NCBI GenBank assembly: GCA_965652565.1
Contig: CBFGWL010000109.1
Span: 1-5,889, forward strand
Source: RSA11 sp965652565
GTDB lineage: Bacteria > Actinomycetota > Thermoleophilia > Solirubrobacterales > 70-9
Length of the DNA stretch: 5,889 bases
Direction: 5' to 3'
The position numbers were made by a program, and so were the translations under genes. Under the pieces are notes generated by a model. That model was given only the letters and a program-made list of their open reading frames with translations. It was not told the origin of the DNA and did not search any database. Positions 1-5,823 of the stretch are shown in pieces (position 1 is the first letter of the stretch; each line of letters begins with the position of its first letter).

Positions 1-6
1 AGCGGG

Positions 7-402
7 CTAGCCGGGCGCCAGCGCCCGCGCCTTGATCGCCTCGAACTCCGCGCTGGTGATCGCGCCCTGGTCGAGTAGGTCCTTAGCCTGGGCGATCTCC
101 GCGGCCGAGCCGCCGGCGGCGTCCCGCACGTACTGATCGAAGGCGGCCTTCTGCGACTTCGCCTGCTCGAGGCTGCGCTCGCGCATCGCGTCGTGCTGCG
201 CGATCAGGTAGGCGAGCACGCCGATGAAGGGCAGCACGATCACGAGCACGACCCACCCGGCCTTGTGCCAGCCGCCGATGTCGTGCCGGCGGAACAGGTC
301 GGCGAACACGGTGATCGCGATCCAGATCCAGACCACCCACGAGAAGAAGACGAGCATCGTTCCCAGGATCTCCAGGAACGGGTAATCAGCCGCGACAAGC
401 AC
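7..402 (-). CDS. Small two-helix membrane protein: PLDc_N-like domain plus C-terminal SHOCT motif
   Basis: This 131-residue protein has two hydrophobic helices (about 11-36 and 45-69). They are joined by a short basic loop containing DLFRRHDIGGWHKAGW and followed by VLPFIGVLAYLIA, a pattern typical of the phospholipase-D nuclease N-terminal (PLDc_N) membrane domain. No catalytic HKD motif is present, so it is not a phospholipase. A charged, probably coiled linker (70-98) leads to a SHOCT motif at about 100-129 (AKDLLDQGAITSAEFEAIKA). SHOCT is a short C-terminal module found on many membrane proteins and thought to mediate oligomerisation or protein contacts; the function of this protein is unknown. 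The GTG start is supported by GGAGGT (408-413) 5 nt upstream. It follows the MFS gene after 32 nt but seems to have its own promoter (432-476). The domain calls are firm by eye; the role is not known. Confidence 0.88.
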   Translation of the reverse strand: MLVAADYPFLEILGTMLVFFSWVVWIWIAITVFADLFRRHDIGGWHKAGWVVLVIVLPFIGVLAYLIAQHDAMRERSLEQAKSQKAAFDQYVRDAAGGSAAEIAQAKDLLDQGAITSAEFEAIKARALAPG

Positions 403-431
403 TCCGCACCTCCAGGTTCGTAACCCGAGCG

Positions 432-476
432 ACTCTAGGTACGGGTGCCCGAGACGGCATCACCCGGTCTAGGTGA
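432..476 (-). promoter_or_regulatory. Candidate activator site and -10 box for the small SHOCT gene, inside the MFS 3' end
   Basis: Read on the minus strand, 476-460 is the inverted repeat TCACCTAGACCGGGTGA (5-bp arms, 7-nt centre). After 22 nt comes TAGAGT (437-432), which fits the actinobacterial TANNNT -10 pattern and is followed by CGC. A start site would fall near 425, giving a leader of about 23 nt with a good Shine-Dalgarno sequence, and the repeat would be centred near -43. There is no convincing -35 hexamer, as expected for an activator-dependent promoter. The element lies in the last 14 codons of the MFS gene, and the -10 box begins with the MFS stop codon TAG. A second copy with the same geometry precedes the DUF7144-like gene (4036-4080), which is the main reason to believe it. 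Promoter activity is inferred. Confidence 0.55.
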
Positions 477-2102
477 AAGTGGCGTAGCGGCCGCCGCGTC
501 CGGCTCCGCGGGTTTCGCCGCGAGTTCGTCGAACCGGCGTGTCGGCAGGCGGCGGGTCGCGACGCCCGCGAGCAGGACCAGGCCCGCTGCGAACAGGAAC
601 GCGGTTTTGAGCGCCTTGAGCTGCGCGTCCTCGTACGAGCTCACGACTCGGTCGACGGACTGGGAGCTCAGCCCGGCCCGGTTGGCGCTGCGACGCACCT
701 GATCCGCCGAGACGAAGCTCGTGCCGGCGCTGATCCGGGTCTGGACCTCCGCCCGGACGTCCCGTGGGAGGTTCTCGTCCCCCGCGATGTTGTTGGAGAA
801 CGCCGCGATCAGCCCGGTGATCACGATTGCGCCGAGGAACGCCGTGCCGAACGATGAGCCGATTTGCTGCGAGGTGTTCTGCAGGCCGCCGGCCTCGCTG
901 CGCTCGTTCTCGCCGACCGCCGACTGGACGACGTTGCCCAGCTGCGAGGTGACCAGCCCCATCCCGATGCCGAGCAGCCCCATCGCCACCAGGAACGCCG
1001 TGGTGTCGAGCCTCGGCTCGACCGTGCCGAGCAGAAGCAGCGTCGCCGCGAACGTGATCGCGAGGCCGATGCGCACGATCGGGCGCGCCGCCATACGCGC
1101 TGAGAGCTTCGAGCCGGCGAGCGCGGCGATGAAGAGGCCGAGCGAGGCGGGCAGCATCCGGACGCCCGTGTCGAGGGCGTTGAACCCGTTCACGATCTGC
1201 AGGTAGAGGGGGACCGTGAAGAAGACTCCCATCAGGATCAGGTTCTGGGCGAACAGCATCGCGAGCCCGCCGCGCAGGGCATTCAGGCGGAACAAGCTCA
1301 GGTGCACGAGCGGATCGCGGCCGGTCTCCTCGCGGTGGCGCTGCCAGGCGCGGAAGCCGAAAAGCACGAGCGCCCCGGCCGCGATCACGAAGGGCGTGAG
1401 CGAGAACCCGAACGGCTCCACCGGCGAGGAGCGCGGCTGCAGCCAGCCCCAGTTGCTCGCTTGCAGGACGCCGACGACGAGCAGGCCGAGGCCCATCGCC
1501 ACGAGCACGGAGCCGACCCAGTCCAGCCGGGGCGGCGCTTGCGTGCGATGCGGCTCGCGCACGAGCCGTGTCCCGATCAGGATGAAGGCGGCGATCACGA
1601 CCTCGCCCGCGAACACGACCCGCCAGCTCAGCTCGGTCGTCGCCCAGCCGCCGATGATCGGCCCGACCGCGATCCCGGCGCCCGCGACGCCGCCCAGCAC
1701 GCCGTAGACCACCGCGCGATCGGCGCCGCGATAGTTGCCCGCGGCGAGCGCCACCAGCGCGGGCAGGACCATCGCCGCGCCGATGCCCTCCAGCACCGAC
1801 CAGCCGAGCATGAGCGTGGGCACGCTCCACGAAGCCGCTGTGAGCGCCGAGCCGGTGGCGTACACGATCAGGCCGATCGTGAACGTCCGTCGCCGGCCCC
1901 ACAGATCGCCGAGCTTGCCGCCGGTGATCATCAGGGCGGCCATGACCAGCGCGTAGAAGGCGATCACCACCTGGATCGTCGTCACCGTCGTGTCGAAGTC
2001 GTCGACCAGCTGGGAGATCGACACGTTCATCACGGCCTGGTCGAGGACCATCAAGAACTGCGCGGCGGCGAGCACCGCGAGGACGCCCCACTTGCCGGTC
2101 AT
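435..2102 (-). CDS. MFS transporter, DHA2 (EmrB/QacA-like) 14-helix drug/H+ antiporter family
   Basis: This 555-residue protein has the length and roughly 14 hydrophobic segments of the DHA2 family of proton-coupled exporters in the cytoplasmic membrane. TM1 carries the family LDxxxxNV-type motif (VLDQAVMNVSI, 19-29, acidic Asp21). Motif A is at about 61-74 (GGKLGDLWGRRRTF) in the TM2-TM3 loop. Motif C, the antiporter signature, is at about 134-153 (ending GIAVGPIIGGW) in TM5. A long extracytoplasmic loop (about 437-497) precedes the last helix. A hydrophilic tail of about 40 residues, rich in Ala and Pro, follows, and its DNA also holds the promoter-like element of the next gene. The ATG abuts the TGA of the upstream SHOCT gene with no gap, and GGAGGT lies 6 nt upstream, so the two are probably co-transcribed and translationally coupled. 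The substrate cannot be read from sequence. The family call is near certain. Confidence 0.95.
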   Translation of the reverse strand: MTGKWGVLAVLAAAQFLMVLDQAVMNVSISQLVDDFDTTVTTIQVVIAFYALVMAALMITGGKLGDLWGRRRTFTIGLIVYATGSALTAASWSVPTLMLGWSVLEGIGAAMVLPALVALAAGNYRGADRAVVYGVLGGVAGAGIAVGPIIGGWATTELSWRVVFAGEVVIAAFILIGTRLVREPHRTQAPPRLDWVGSVLVAMGLGLLVVGVLQASNWGWLQPRSSPVEPFGFSLTPFVIAAGALVLFGFRAWQRHREETGRDPLVHLSLFRLNALRGGLAMLFAQNLILMGVFFTVPLYLQIVNGFNALDTGVRMLPASLGLFIAALAGSKLSARMAARPIVRIGLAITFAATLLLLGTVEPRLDTTAFLVAMGLLGIGMGLVTSQLGNVVQSAVGENERSEAGGLQNTSQQIGSSFGTAFLGAIVITGLIAAFSNNIAGDENLPRDVRAEVQTRISAGTSFVSADQVRRSANRAGLSSQSVDRVVSSYEDAQLKALKTAFLFAAGLVLLAGVATRRLPTRRFDELAAKPAEPDAAAATPLSPRPGDAVSGTRT

Positions 2103-3488
2103 TCAGGCACCTCCACTCTCCGCGGGCCATCCTGCGAGGACCCGAGCCTTCTCGGCCGCGAACTCGTTCTCCGTCAGCACCCCGGCGTCGCGCAGCTCGC
2201 CGAGGCGCGCCAGCGTCTCGAGGCGGGCGACGGCGACGGCTTGGCCGCCTCCGCTCGGGGCCGCCCCGGCGCGCCGTTCCCTGGCGCTGCGGATTTGATC
2301 GGCCATCGCGTGGGCGAGGCCCGCCGCCGAGTAGGTCGTGACGCGGTCCGGGAACTCGGCGATCACCCGGCGGCGCAGCAGCTCCGCGCCGAGCAGAACG
2401 AGCGCGATCAGAAGCAGCGACGGCCCCAGGCGCTCCATGCCGGGAGTGGGCGACCACCAGAACAGAAGCGCGAGCACGACCACGGACGCGCCGAACGCGA
2501 TCGCTGGCCGCCGCATGTACGGGGCGCCGGTGCGTCGCATCCAGGTGGCGAGCGCAGTTGGCCCGGCGAGCCAGGCGGCGAGGATGAAGCCGGCCCCGTA
2601 AACGATCGCGGCGCCCGCGATCTCCGCCAACAGCGAGGTGGCGACGTCCCAGGTCGCCGCCACCGCGGGCTCGCCGGCAGCCGTCTCCGAAAGCGCGGCC
2701 ACGACCGCATCGCCCGCCCAACCGCGCGTAAGGCTGAGGACAATGCCGACGATGAGGAAGCTGATCCCGATCGCGCGGAGGGTCTCGCGGCGCCGCTGCC
2801 CGGCGATCCACAGTGCGATCGCGTAGAGACCGAGCGTGATCGCGACGAGCGCCCACGCCACCTTCTCGAATAGATCCACCCCCGTTTGCGCCGCCTCGAG
2901 CTCCTCCGAGTCGAGCACCTCCAGCTGGGCGATGTCGGGCGGGAGCCGGTCGACGACCCCCGCCGGGATCCCGGTGCGCTCGGCGACCTGCGCGACGATC
3001 GCTGCGAGGTCGAGCGTGACGACGCCGCCCTCCGTCGAGAGCGTCTCGCCGTCGCCCTGGATCACCTGGAGGAAGACCCCGTGCGCGGCGCGGTTGGCGT
3101 CCTCCCAGAGCGCCTGTACGCGGGGATCCTCGAGGGCCCGGCGCGCGACTTCGTCGGCGCCCTGCCGCAGGGCGCCCGCGGCTGGCCCGGCGAGCACCTC
3201 GGCCTCGGGCGGGAGCGCCTGCGCGATCTCGCCCTCGACGTCGACGTTCGCATAGAGCTGACCGACCACGTACTCGGCGACGGCGTCGCGGATCGCCTCG
3301 CGCTCGAGCAGCTCGCTACTCGTCTCCGTCCAGCTCTCGGTCTCGAGGAGCTGACGGTTGGCCCAGATGCCGAGAGACATCAGCAGTCCGGTGACGGTCG
3401 CAAGCGCCACCAGACCAAGCGCGATGCCGCGATGCCCCCGGTCCACAGCAGCCGCATCGGGCTCGGCGGTGGACCGGGAGTCACTCAC
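2103..3488 (-). CDS. Multi-pass membrane protein with extracytoplasmic domain and C-terminal SHOCT motif
   Basis: This 461-residue protein has no enzyme motif that I recognise. A short hydrophilic N-terminus precedes TM1 (about 21-43). A mostly polar, acidic segment (44-205) probably lies outside the membrane and begins with ANRQLLETESWTETSSELLE, a style common in uncharacterised actinobacterial membrane proteins. Five more helices follow (about 206-229, 236-255, 288-310, 327-345, 353-372), then a cytoplasmic linker rich in Arg, Ala and Gly. The SHOCT motif is at about 420-453 (LARLGELRDAGVLTENEF). A role as an envelope sensor or scaffold is inference. Translation starts at GTG; AAGG lies 8 nt upstream, a modest ribosome site. 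The gene begins 32 nt after the DUF7144-like gene, and its stop abuts the MFS start, so it is probably the middle gene of a three-gene operon. Confidence 0.87.
   Translation of the reverse strand: MSDSRSTAEPDAAAVDRGHRGIALGLVALATVTGLLMSLGIWANRQLLETESWTETSSELLEREAIRDAVAEYVVGQLYANVDVEGEIAQALPPEAEVLAGPAAGALRQGADEVARRALEDPRVQALWEDANRAAHGVFLQVIQGDGETLSTEGGVVTLDLAAIVAQVAERTGIPAGVVDRLPPDIAQLEVLDSEELEAAQTGVDLFEKVAWALVAITLGLYAIALWIAGQRRRETLRAIGISFLIVGIVLSLTRGWAGDAVVAALSETAAGEPAVAATWDVATSLLAEIAGAAIVYGAGFILAAWLAGPTALATWMRRTGAPYMRRPAIAFGASVVVLALLFWWSPTPGMERLGPSLLLIALVLLGAELLRRRVIAEFPDRVTTYSAAGLAHAMADQIRSARERRAGAAPSGGGQAVAVARLETLARLGELRDAGVLTENEFAAEKARVLAGWPAESGGA
2109..2114 (-). promoter_or_regulatory. 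Ribosome binding site of the MFS gene, encoded in the end of the SHOCT gene
   Basis: GGAGGT on the minus strand lies 6 nt before the MFS ATG (2102-2100). It is read by the preceding gene as its Gly-Gly codons just before the final Ala and TGA. The stop and start are directly adjacent (TGAATG), an arrangement that favours terminating ribosomes re-initiating on the MFS gene. It fixes the MFS start. Confidence 0.8.
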
Positions 3489-3520
3489 GTGCGCCGCCTT
3501 GGCTCCCGGCGCTCCCGCGG

Positions 3521-3973
3521 CTACGGAGCCGGTCTCGTGGCTGGGATTTCGTCCGCGTGCGTCCGGTCGCCGCGAGCCTCATCCCGGTGCCGGGCGCTCG
3601 CCGTGGCCTCCTCCTCGCCGTACACGAGGATCCCATGGCAGATCCACAGACACAGGGCGAAGATCCCCAGGTTCCACCAGGGATAGGCGCCGCCTATCGA
3701 GAGCAGCGCTCCGATCGCTCCGATGGCTCCGGCGAAGAGCCCGATCACGCGCCCGTAGGCGTTGCCGTTGAGCAGGGAGAAGCCCCCCGAGAGCTGGATG
3801 ATCCCGAGCACGATCAACACCCATCCGAGCGTGTTCAGATCGGTCAGCACGAACCGGGTGTCGTTCGTGAAGATGTTCGCTCCGTCGAGCGCGCCGATCC
3901 CGTAGATCACGTTGAGCGTGCCGACGATCAGGAGCATGATCGCGGCGAAGGCGACTCGGCCTGCACCCCTCAT
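3521..3973 (-). CDS. Four-helix DUF7144-like membrane protein
   Basis: This 150-residue protein has four hydrophobic helices (about 5-28, 47-69, 73-95 and 98-118) and a hydrophilic charged tail (119-150). The pattern resembles the DUF7144 family of small membrane proteins: GTLNVIYGI in helix 1, LGWVLIVLGIIQLSGG in helix 2, a GNAYGRVIG turn, and a last helix opening with AYPWWNLGIF. The family has no established function. I chose ATG at 3973, not the in-frame TTG at 3979, because AAAGGAG (3980-3986) sits 6 nt before the ATG and directly touches the TTG. The gene is preceded by a 123-nt region with a candidate activator site, a -10 box and a leader hairpin. It is followed after 32 nt by the large SHOCT membrane gene, so it probably opens that operon. 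The family assignment is from remembered pattern, not a search. Confidence 0.85.
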   Translation of the reverse strand: MRGAGRVAFAAIMLLIVGTLNVIYGIGALDGANIFTNDTRFVLTDLNTLGWVLIVLGIIQLSGGFSLLNGNAYGRVIGLFAGAIGAIGALLSIGGAYPWWNLGIFALCLWICHGILVYGEEEATASARHRDEARGDRTHADEIPATRPAP

Positions 3974-3979
3974 GCGCAA

Positions 3980-3986
3980 CTCCTTT
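3980..3986 (-). promoter_or_regulatory. Ribosome binding site that decides the DUF7144-like start
   Basis: AAAGGAG on the minus strand ends 6 nt before the ATG at 3973-3971. The alternative TTG (3979-3977) directly abuts this sequence, with no spacer, so it is very unlikely to be used as a start. Confidence 0.85.
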
Positions 3987-3993
3987 CGCGTTC

Positions 3994-4013
3994 GCCGGCG
4001 CTTCGGCGCCGGC
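3994..4013 (-). other. Strong 8-bp hairpin in the presumed leader of the DUF7144-like gene
   Basis: GCCGGCGC (3994-4001) and GCGCCGGC (4006-4013) form a perfect 8-bp all-G/C stem around a 4-nt loop. The loop reads CGAA in minus-strand RNA and TTCG on the plus strand. It ends 7 nt before the Shine-Dalgarno sequence and falls inside the leader if transcription starts near 4029. There is no T-run after it on either strand, so it does not look like a standard intrinsic terminator. A role in mRNA stability or translation control, or a weak terminator for the upstream channel gene, are all possible; only the stem itself is seen. Confidence 0.6.
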
Positions 4014-4035
4014 TGGGAAAGCCTTCTGTCCTGCG

Positions 4036-4080
4036 ACGGTAGAGCGGGTGCGCCGCCGCTTCGTCACCCCGTTCGGGTGA
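4036..4080 (-). promoter_or_regulatory. Candidate activator site and -10 box for the DUF7144-SHOCT-MFS operon
   Basis: On the minus strand, 4080-4064 is TCACCCGAACGGGGTGA, an inverted repeat with 6-bp arms around a 5-nt centre. After 22 nt comes TACCGT (4041-4036), a TANNNT-type -10 box followed by CGC. Transcription would start near 4029, leaving a leader of about 56 nt, and the repeat would centre near -43. The right arm gives GTGACG, a weak -35 resemblance, but 20 nt from the -10 box, which is too far for a normal promoter and suggests help from an activator. The repeat begins 16 nt after the channel stop codon and could also form a 6-bp RNA hairpin, but no T-run follows. The matching element at 432-476 has the same spacing. 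Confidence 0.6.
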
Positions 4081-4096
4081 TATCCGCGGGGGCTTG

Positions 4097-4804
4097 TCAG
4101 CCGTTGGGTTCGGAGCTCCCGCGCCGGCTGCGCAGAAGCTCGCCGGGCTTCCAGACCGCGACGAGGCGGGCGATCAGGGTGACGAGGAAGATCTGGCCGG
4201 TGAGCATCTCCAGGCCGGTGAACATCTCGCCCGGCTGGGTGGCGGGGACGAGGTTGCCGTAGCCGGTGGTCGTCAGCGTCGTGTAGCTGAAGAAGATGAA
4301 CGCCGAGCCCGCGGCATCGGGGTGTCCCGCGAAGAAGGGCTCAGGGCCCAGGTGGTGGATCGCGCCGTAGATGTGCGCGAAGAGGATTCCCAGCAGCGCG
4401 TACACGCTGATCGCGCCGAGGATGGCCTCCGCGTCCACTTGGGGCGCCAGCACGATGCGGTGCACCACGGTCACGACGCTCACGGCCACGAGCGCCACGG
4501 CGATCAGCGAACCGAGGCTGAGCCACGGGCTCGGGTCGACGAGGCTGCCGACGAGGGCGAGCGCGCAGGCGATGAGCGCGGCGCCGATGGCCCACGCGTG
4601 CGGGGGCTTGCCTGCGTCCGCCGCCGAGATGCCCTGCAGCGCCGTTCCGCAGGTCACGGCGACGATCAGAAAGCCCGCCCAGCCGTCGTAGTCGAGCAGC
4701 GACCAGGCGACGTACGTCGCGATCACCAGGACGAGGAAAACGCCGAAGTGGGCGTGGGGCTGAACGAGCGCCCACCCGCGGCGCGGCTGCGGCCCGGGCT
4801 CCAT
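4097..4804 (-). CDS. Potassium-channel family protein (two-helix pore with four extra N-terminal helices)
   Basis: This 235-residue integral membrane protein has a clear K+ channel pore at its C-terminal half. The outer helix is at about 127-148, and the pore helix runs into the selectivity filter TGYG at 180-183 (within TTLTTTGYGNLVP). The inner helix is at about 192-217. Four further hydrophobic segments (about 19-36, 42-60, 70-88, 96-119) precede the pore. They lack the regular Arg/Lys spacing of a voltage sensor, so this is probably not voltage gated. Only about 18 residues follow the inner helix, leaving no room for an RCK or cyclic-nucleotide domain. Asn184 replaces the more usual Asp after GYG. 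The ATG lies 44 nt after the kinase stop. No Shine-Dalgarno sequence is evident; CAAGAT 8 nt before the ATG loosely resembles a -10 box, so a leaderless transcript is possible. The pore call is very secure; ion and gating are inferred. Confidence 0.93.
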   Translation of the reverse strand: MEPGPQPRRGWALVQPHAHFGVFLVLVIATYVAWSLLDYDGWAGFLIVAVTCGTALQGISAADAGKPPHAWAIGAALIACALALVGSLVDPSPWLSLGSLIAVALVAVSVVTVVHRIVLAPQVDAEAILGAISVYALLGILFAHIYGAIHHLGPEPFFAGHPDAAGSAFIFFSYTTLTTTGYGNLVPATQPGEMFTGLEMLTGQIFLVTLIARLVAVWKPGELLRSRRGSSEPNG

Positions 4805-4848
4805 CAGGGCACATCTTGGCCCCTGCGGGAGATGGAATTGCGGCGGCG

Positions 4849-5823
4849 CTACCCGCGCACGCTCTCGAGCGCCAGGGTCGCCGCGCCCACCATCCCGGCC
4901 TCGGGGCCGAGCTCGGCGAGGACGACGGGGATCTCGTCGTGCGGGGAGAGCGCGCGCCGGGCGAGCTCGGTGCGCGCGGGGTCGAGCAGCAGATCGCCGG
5001 CCGCCGCGGCGCCCCCGCCGATCACGAACACGTCCGGGGCGAACATGTTCGCGAGGCTCGCGAGCGCTGCGCCGAGGCGCGTGCCGACGAGCTCGAACAC
5101 GTTTCGTGCGATCTCGTCGCCCGCGAGCGCCGCCTCCATGACGTTTTTCCCGTCGATCCGCTCGCCCGCCGCGAGGGCTTGGCCGAGCGCCGAGTCGGGG
5201 TGCGCCGCCGCGGCCGCGCGGCCCTCGCGGCCCAGCGCGGTGCCCGAGGCGAGCGCCTCGATGCAGCCGCGGTTGGGGCAGCTGCCCTGGCAGGGCGGCC
5301 CGTCGGCGTCGACCACGATGTGACCGATCTCCGGGGCGGCGCCCCGGCCGCGGAAGATCTCCCCGCCCAGCACCACGCCGCCGCCGACACCGGTGCCGAT
5401 GGTGAGCATGACGGCGTTCTCCGTGCCGCGCGCCGCGCCGAAGCGATGCTCGGCGAGCGCCGCCACGTTCGCGTCGTTGTCGAGGAAGACGGGCAGGCCG
5501 AGGCGCTGGCTCACCAGCTCGCGGATCGGCACGTCGGCCAGCGGCAGGTTGACCGCGCTGCGCGCGACCCCGCGCTCATGGTCGATCGCGCAGGGCAGGC
5601 CGAGGCCCACGGCGCCCGCCTCGGGATGCGCCTCCAGGGCGCGGGCGAGCACCGCCTCGATCCGCGCGAGCAGCGCCGTGGGATCGAGGCCGGCGCTCGG
5701 CTCCTGCCAGCGCCCGAGCACGCGCTGCTCGGAGTCGACGACCCCGACGGCCACCTTGGTGCCGCCGAGGTCGGCTCCGATCGCAAGCCGCGTGGCGATC
5801 GCTGTCGCGGCGGGTGGGTTCAC
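4849..5823 (-). CDS. ROK-family sugar kinase, probable glucokinase
   Basis: This 324-residue protein has the normal ROK length. It would phosphorylate a hexose, most likely glucose to glucose-6-phosphate, with ATP in the cytoplasm. The phosphate-binding DLGGTK is at 18-23. LDNDAN is at 114-119, with Asp117 as the expected catalytic base. The glycine-rich GTGVGGG is at 143-149, and EIGH at 165-168 supplies the sugar-binding Glu and a zinc His. Cys178, Cys182 and Cys187 complete the zinc site, followed by IEALASG. VIGGG at 267-271 belongs to the nucleotide-binding half. There is no N-terminal helix-turn-helix, so it is a kinase, not a ROK repressor. The first two Cys are spaced C-x3-C, not the classic C-x-C. 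The GTG start overlaps the upstream stop by 4 nt (GTGA), no Shine-Dalgarno sequence is evident, and DLGGTK lies too close to the N-terminus for a later start. Exact sugar specificity is inferred. Confidence 0.94.
   Translation of the reverse strand: MNPPAATAIATRLAIGADLGGTKVAVGVVDSEQRVLGRWQEPSAGLDPTALLARIEAVLARALEAHPEAGAVGLGLPCAIDHERGVARSAVNLPLADVPIRELVSQRLGLPVFLDNDANVAALAEHRFGAARGTENAVMLTIGTGVGGGVVLGGEIFRGRGAAPEIGHIVVDADGPPCQGSCPNRGCIEALASGTALGREGRAAAAAHPDSALGQALAAGERIDGKNVMEAALAGDEIARNVFELVGTRLGAALASLANMFAPDVFVIGGGAAAAGDLLLDPARTELARRALSPHDEIPVVLAELGPEAGMVGAATLALESVRG

Noticed and set aside
817..824. Palindrome GTGATCAC resembling the operator arms
   Set aside because: It lies deep in the MFS coding region, lacks the 7-nt centre and has no -10 box or gene start downstream; an 8-nt palindrome is expected by chance.
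469..2856. Minus-strand open frame of 795 codons overlapping the MFS and SHOCT genes in another frame
   Set aside because: Its extremely Arg/Ala/Gly-rich translation has no hydrophobic or conserved pattern, while the overlapping frames have clear family motifs.
1302..2873. Long plus-strand open frame (523 codons) opposite the MFS and SHOCT genes
   Set aside because: It is antisense to two clear membrane-protein genes, and its product is dominated by Arg, Ala, Gly, Asp and His without domain logic. Such frames arise easily in GC-rich DNA.
3521..3979. TTG start at 3979 for the DUF7144-like gene
   Set aside because: The Shine-Dalgarno sequence AAAGGAG directly touches the TTG, whereas the ATG six bases further on has ideal spacing.
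4064..4080. Inverted repeat read only as a terminator for the channel gene
   Set aside because: No T-run follows, and a copy with the same downstream -10 spacing occurs before another gene, so a regulatory role fits better. Partial termination is not excluded.
4094..5323. Plus-strand open frame of 409 codons opposite the channel and kinase genes
   Set aside because: It is antisense to two genes with unmistakable active-site and filter motifs; its composition is low-complexity and charged.
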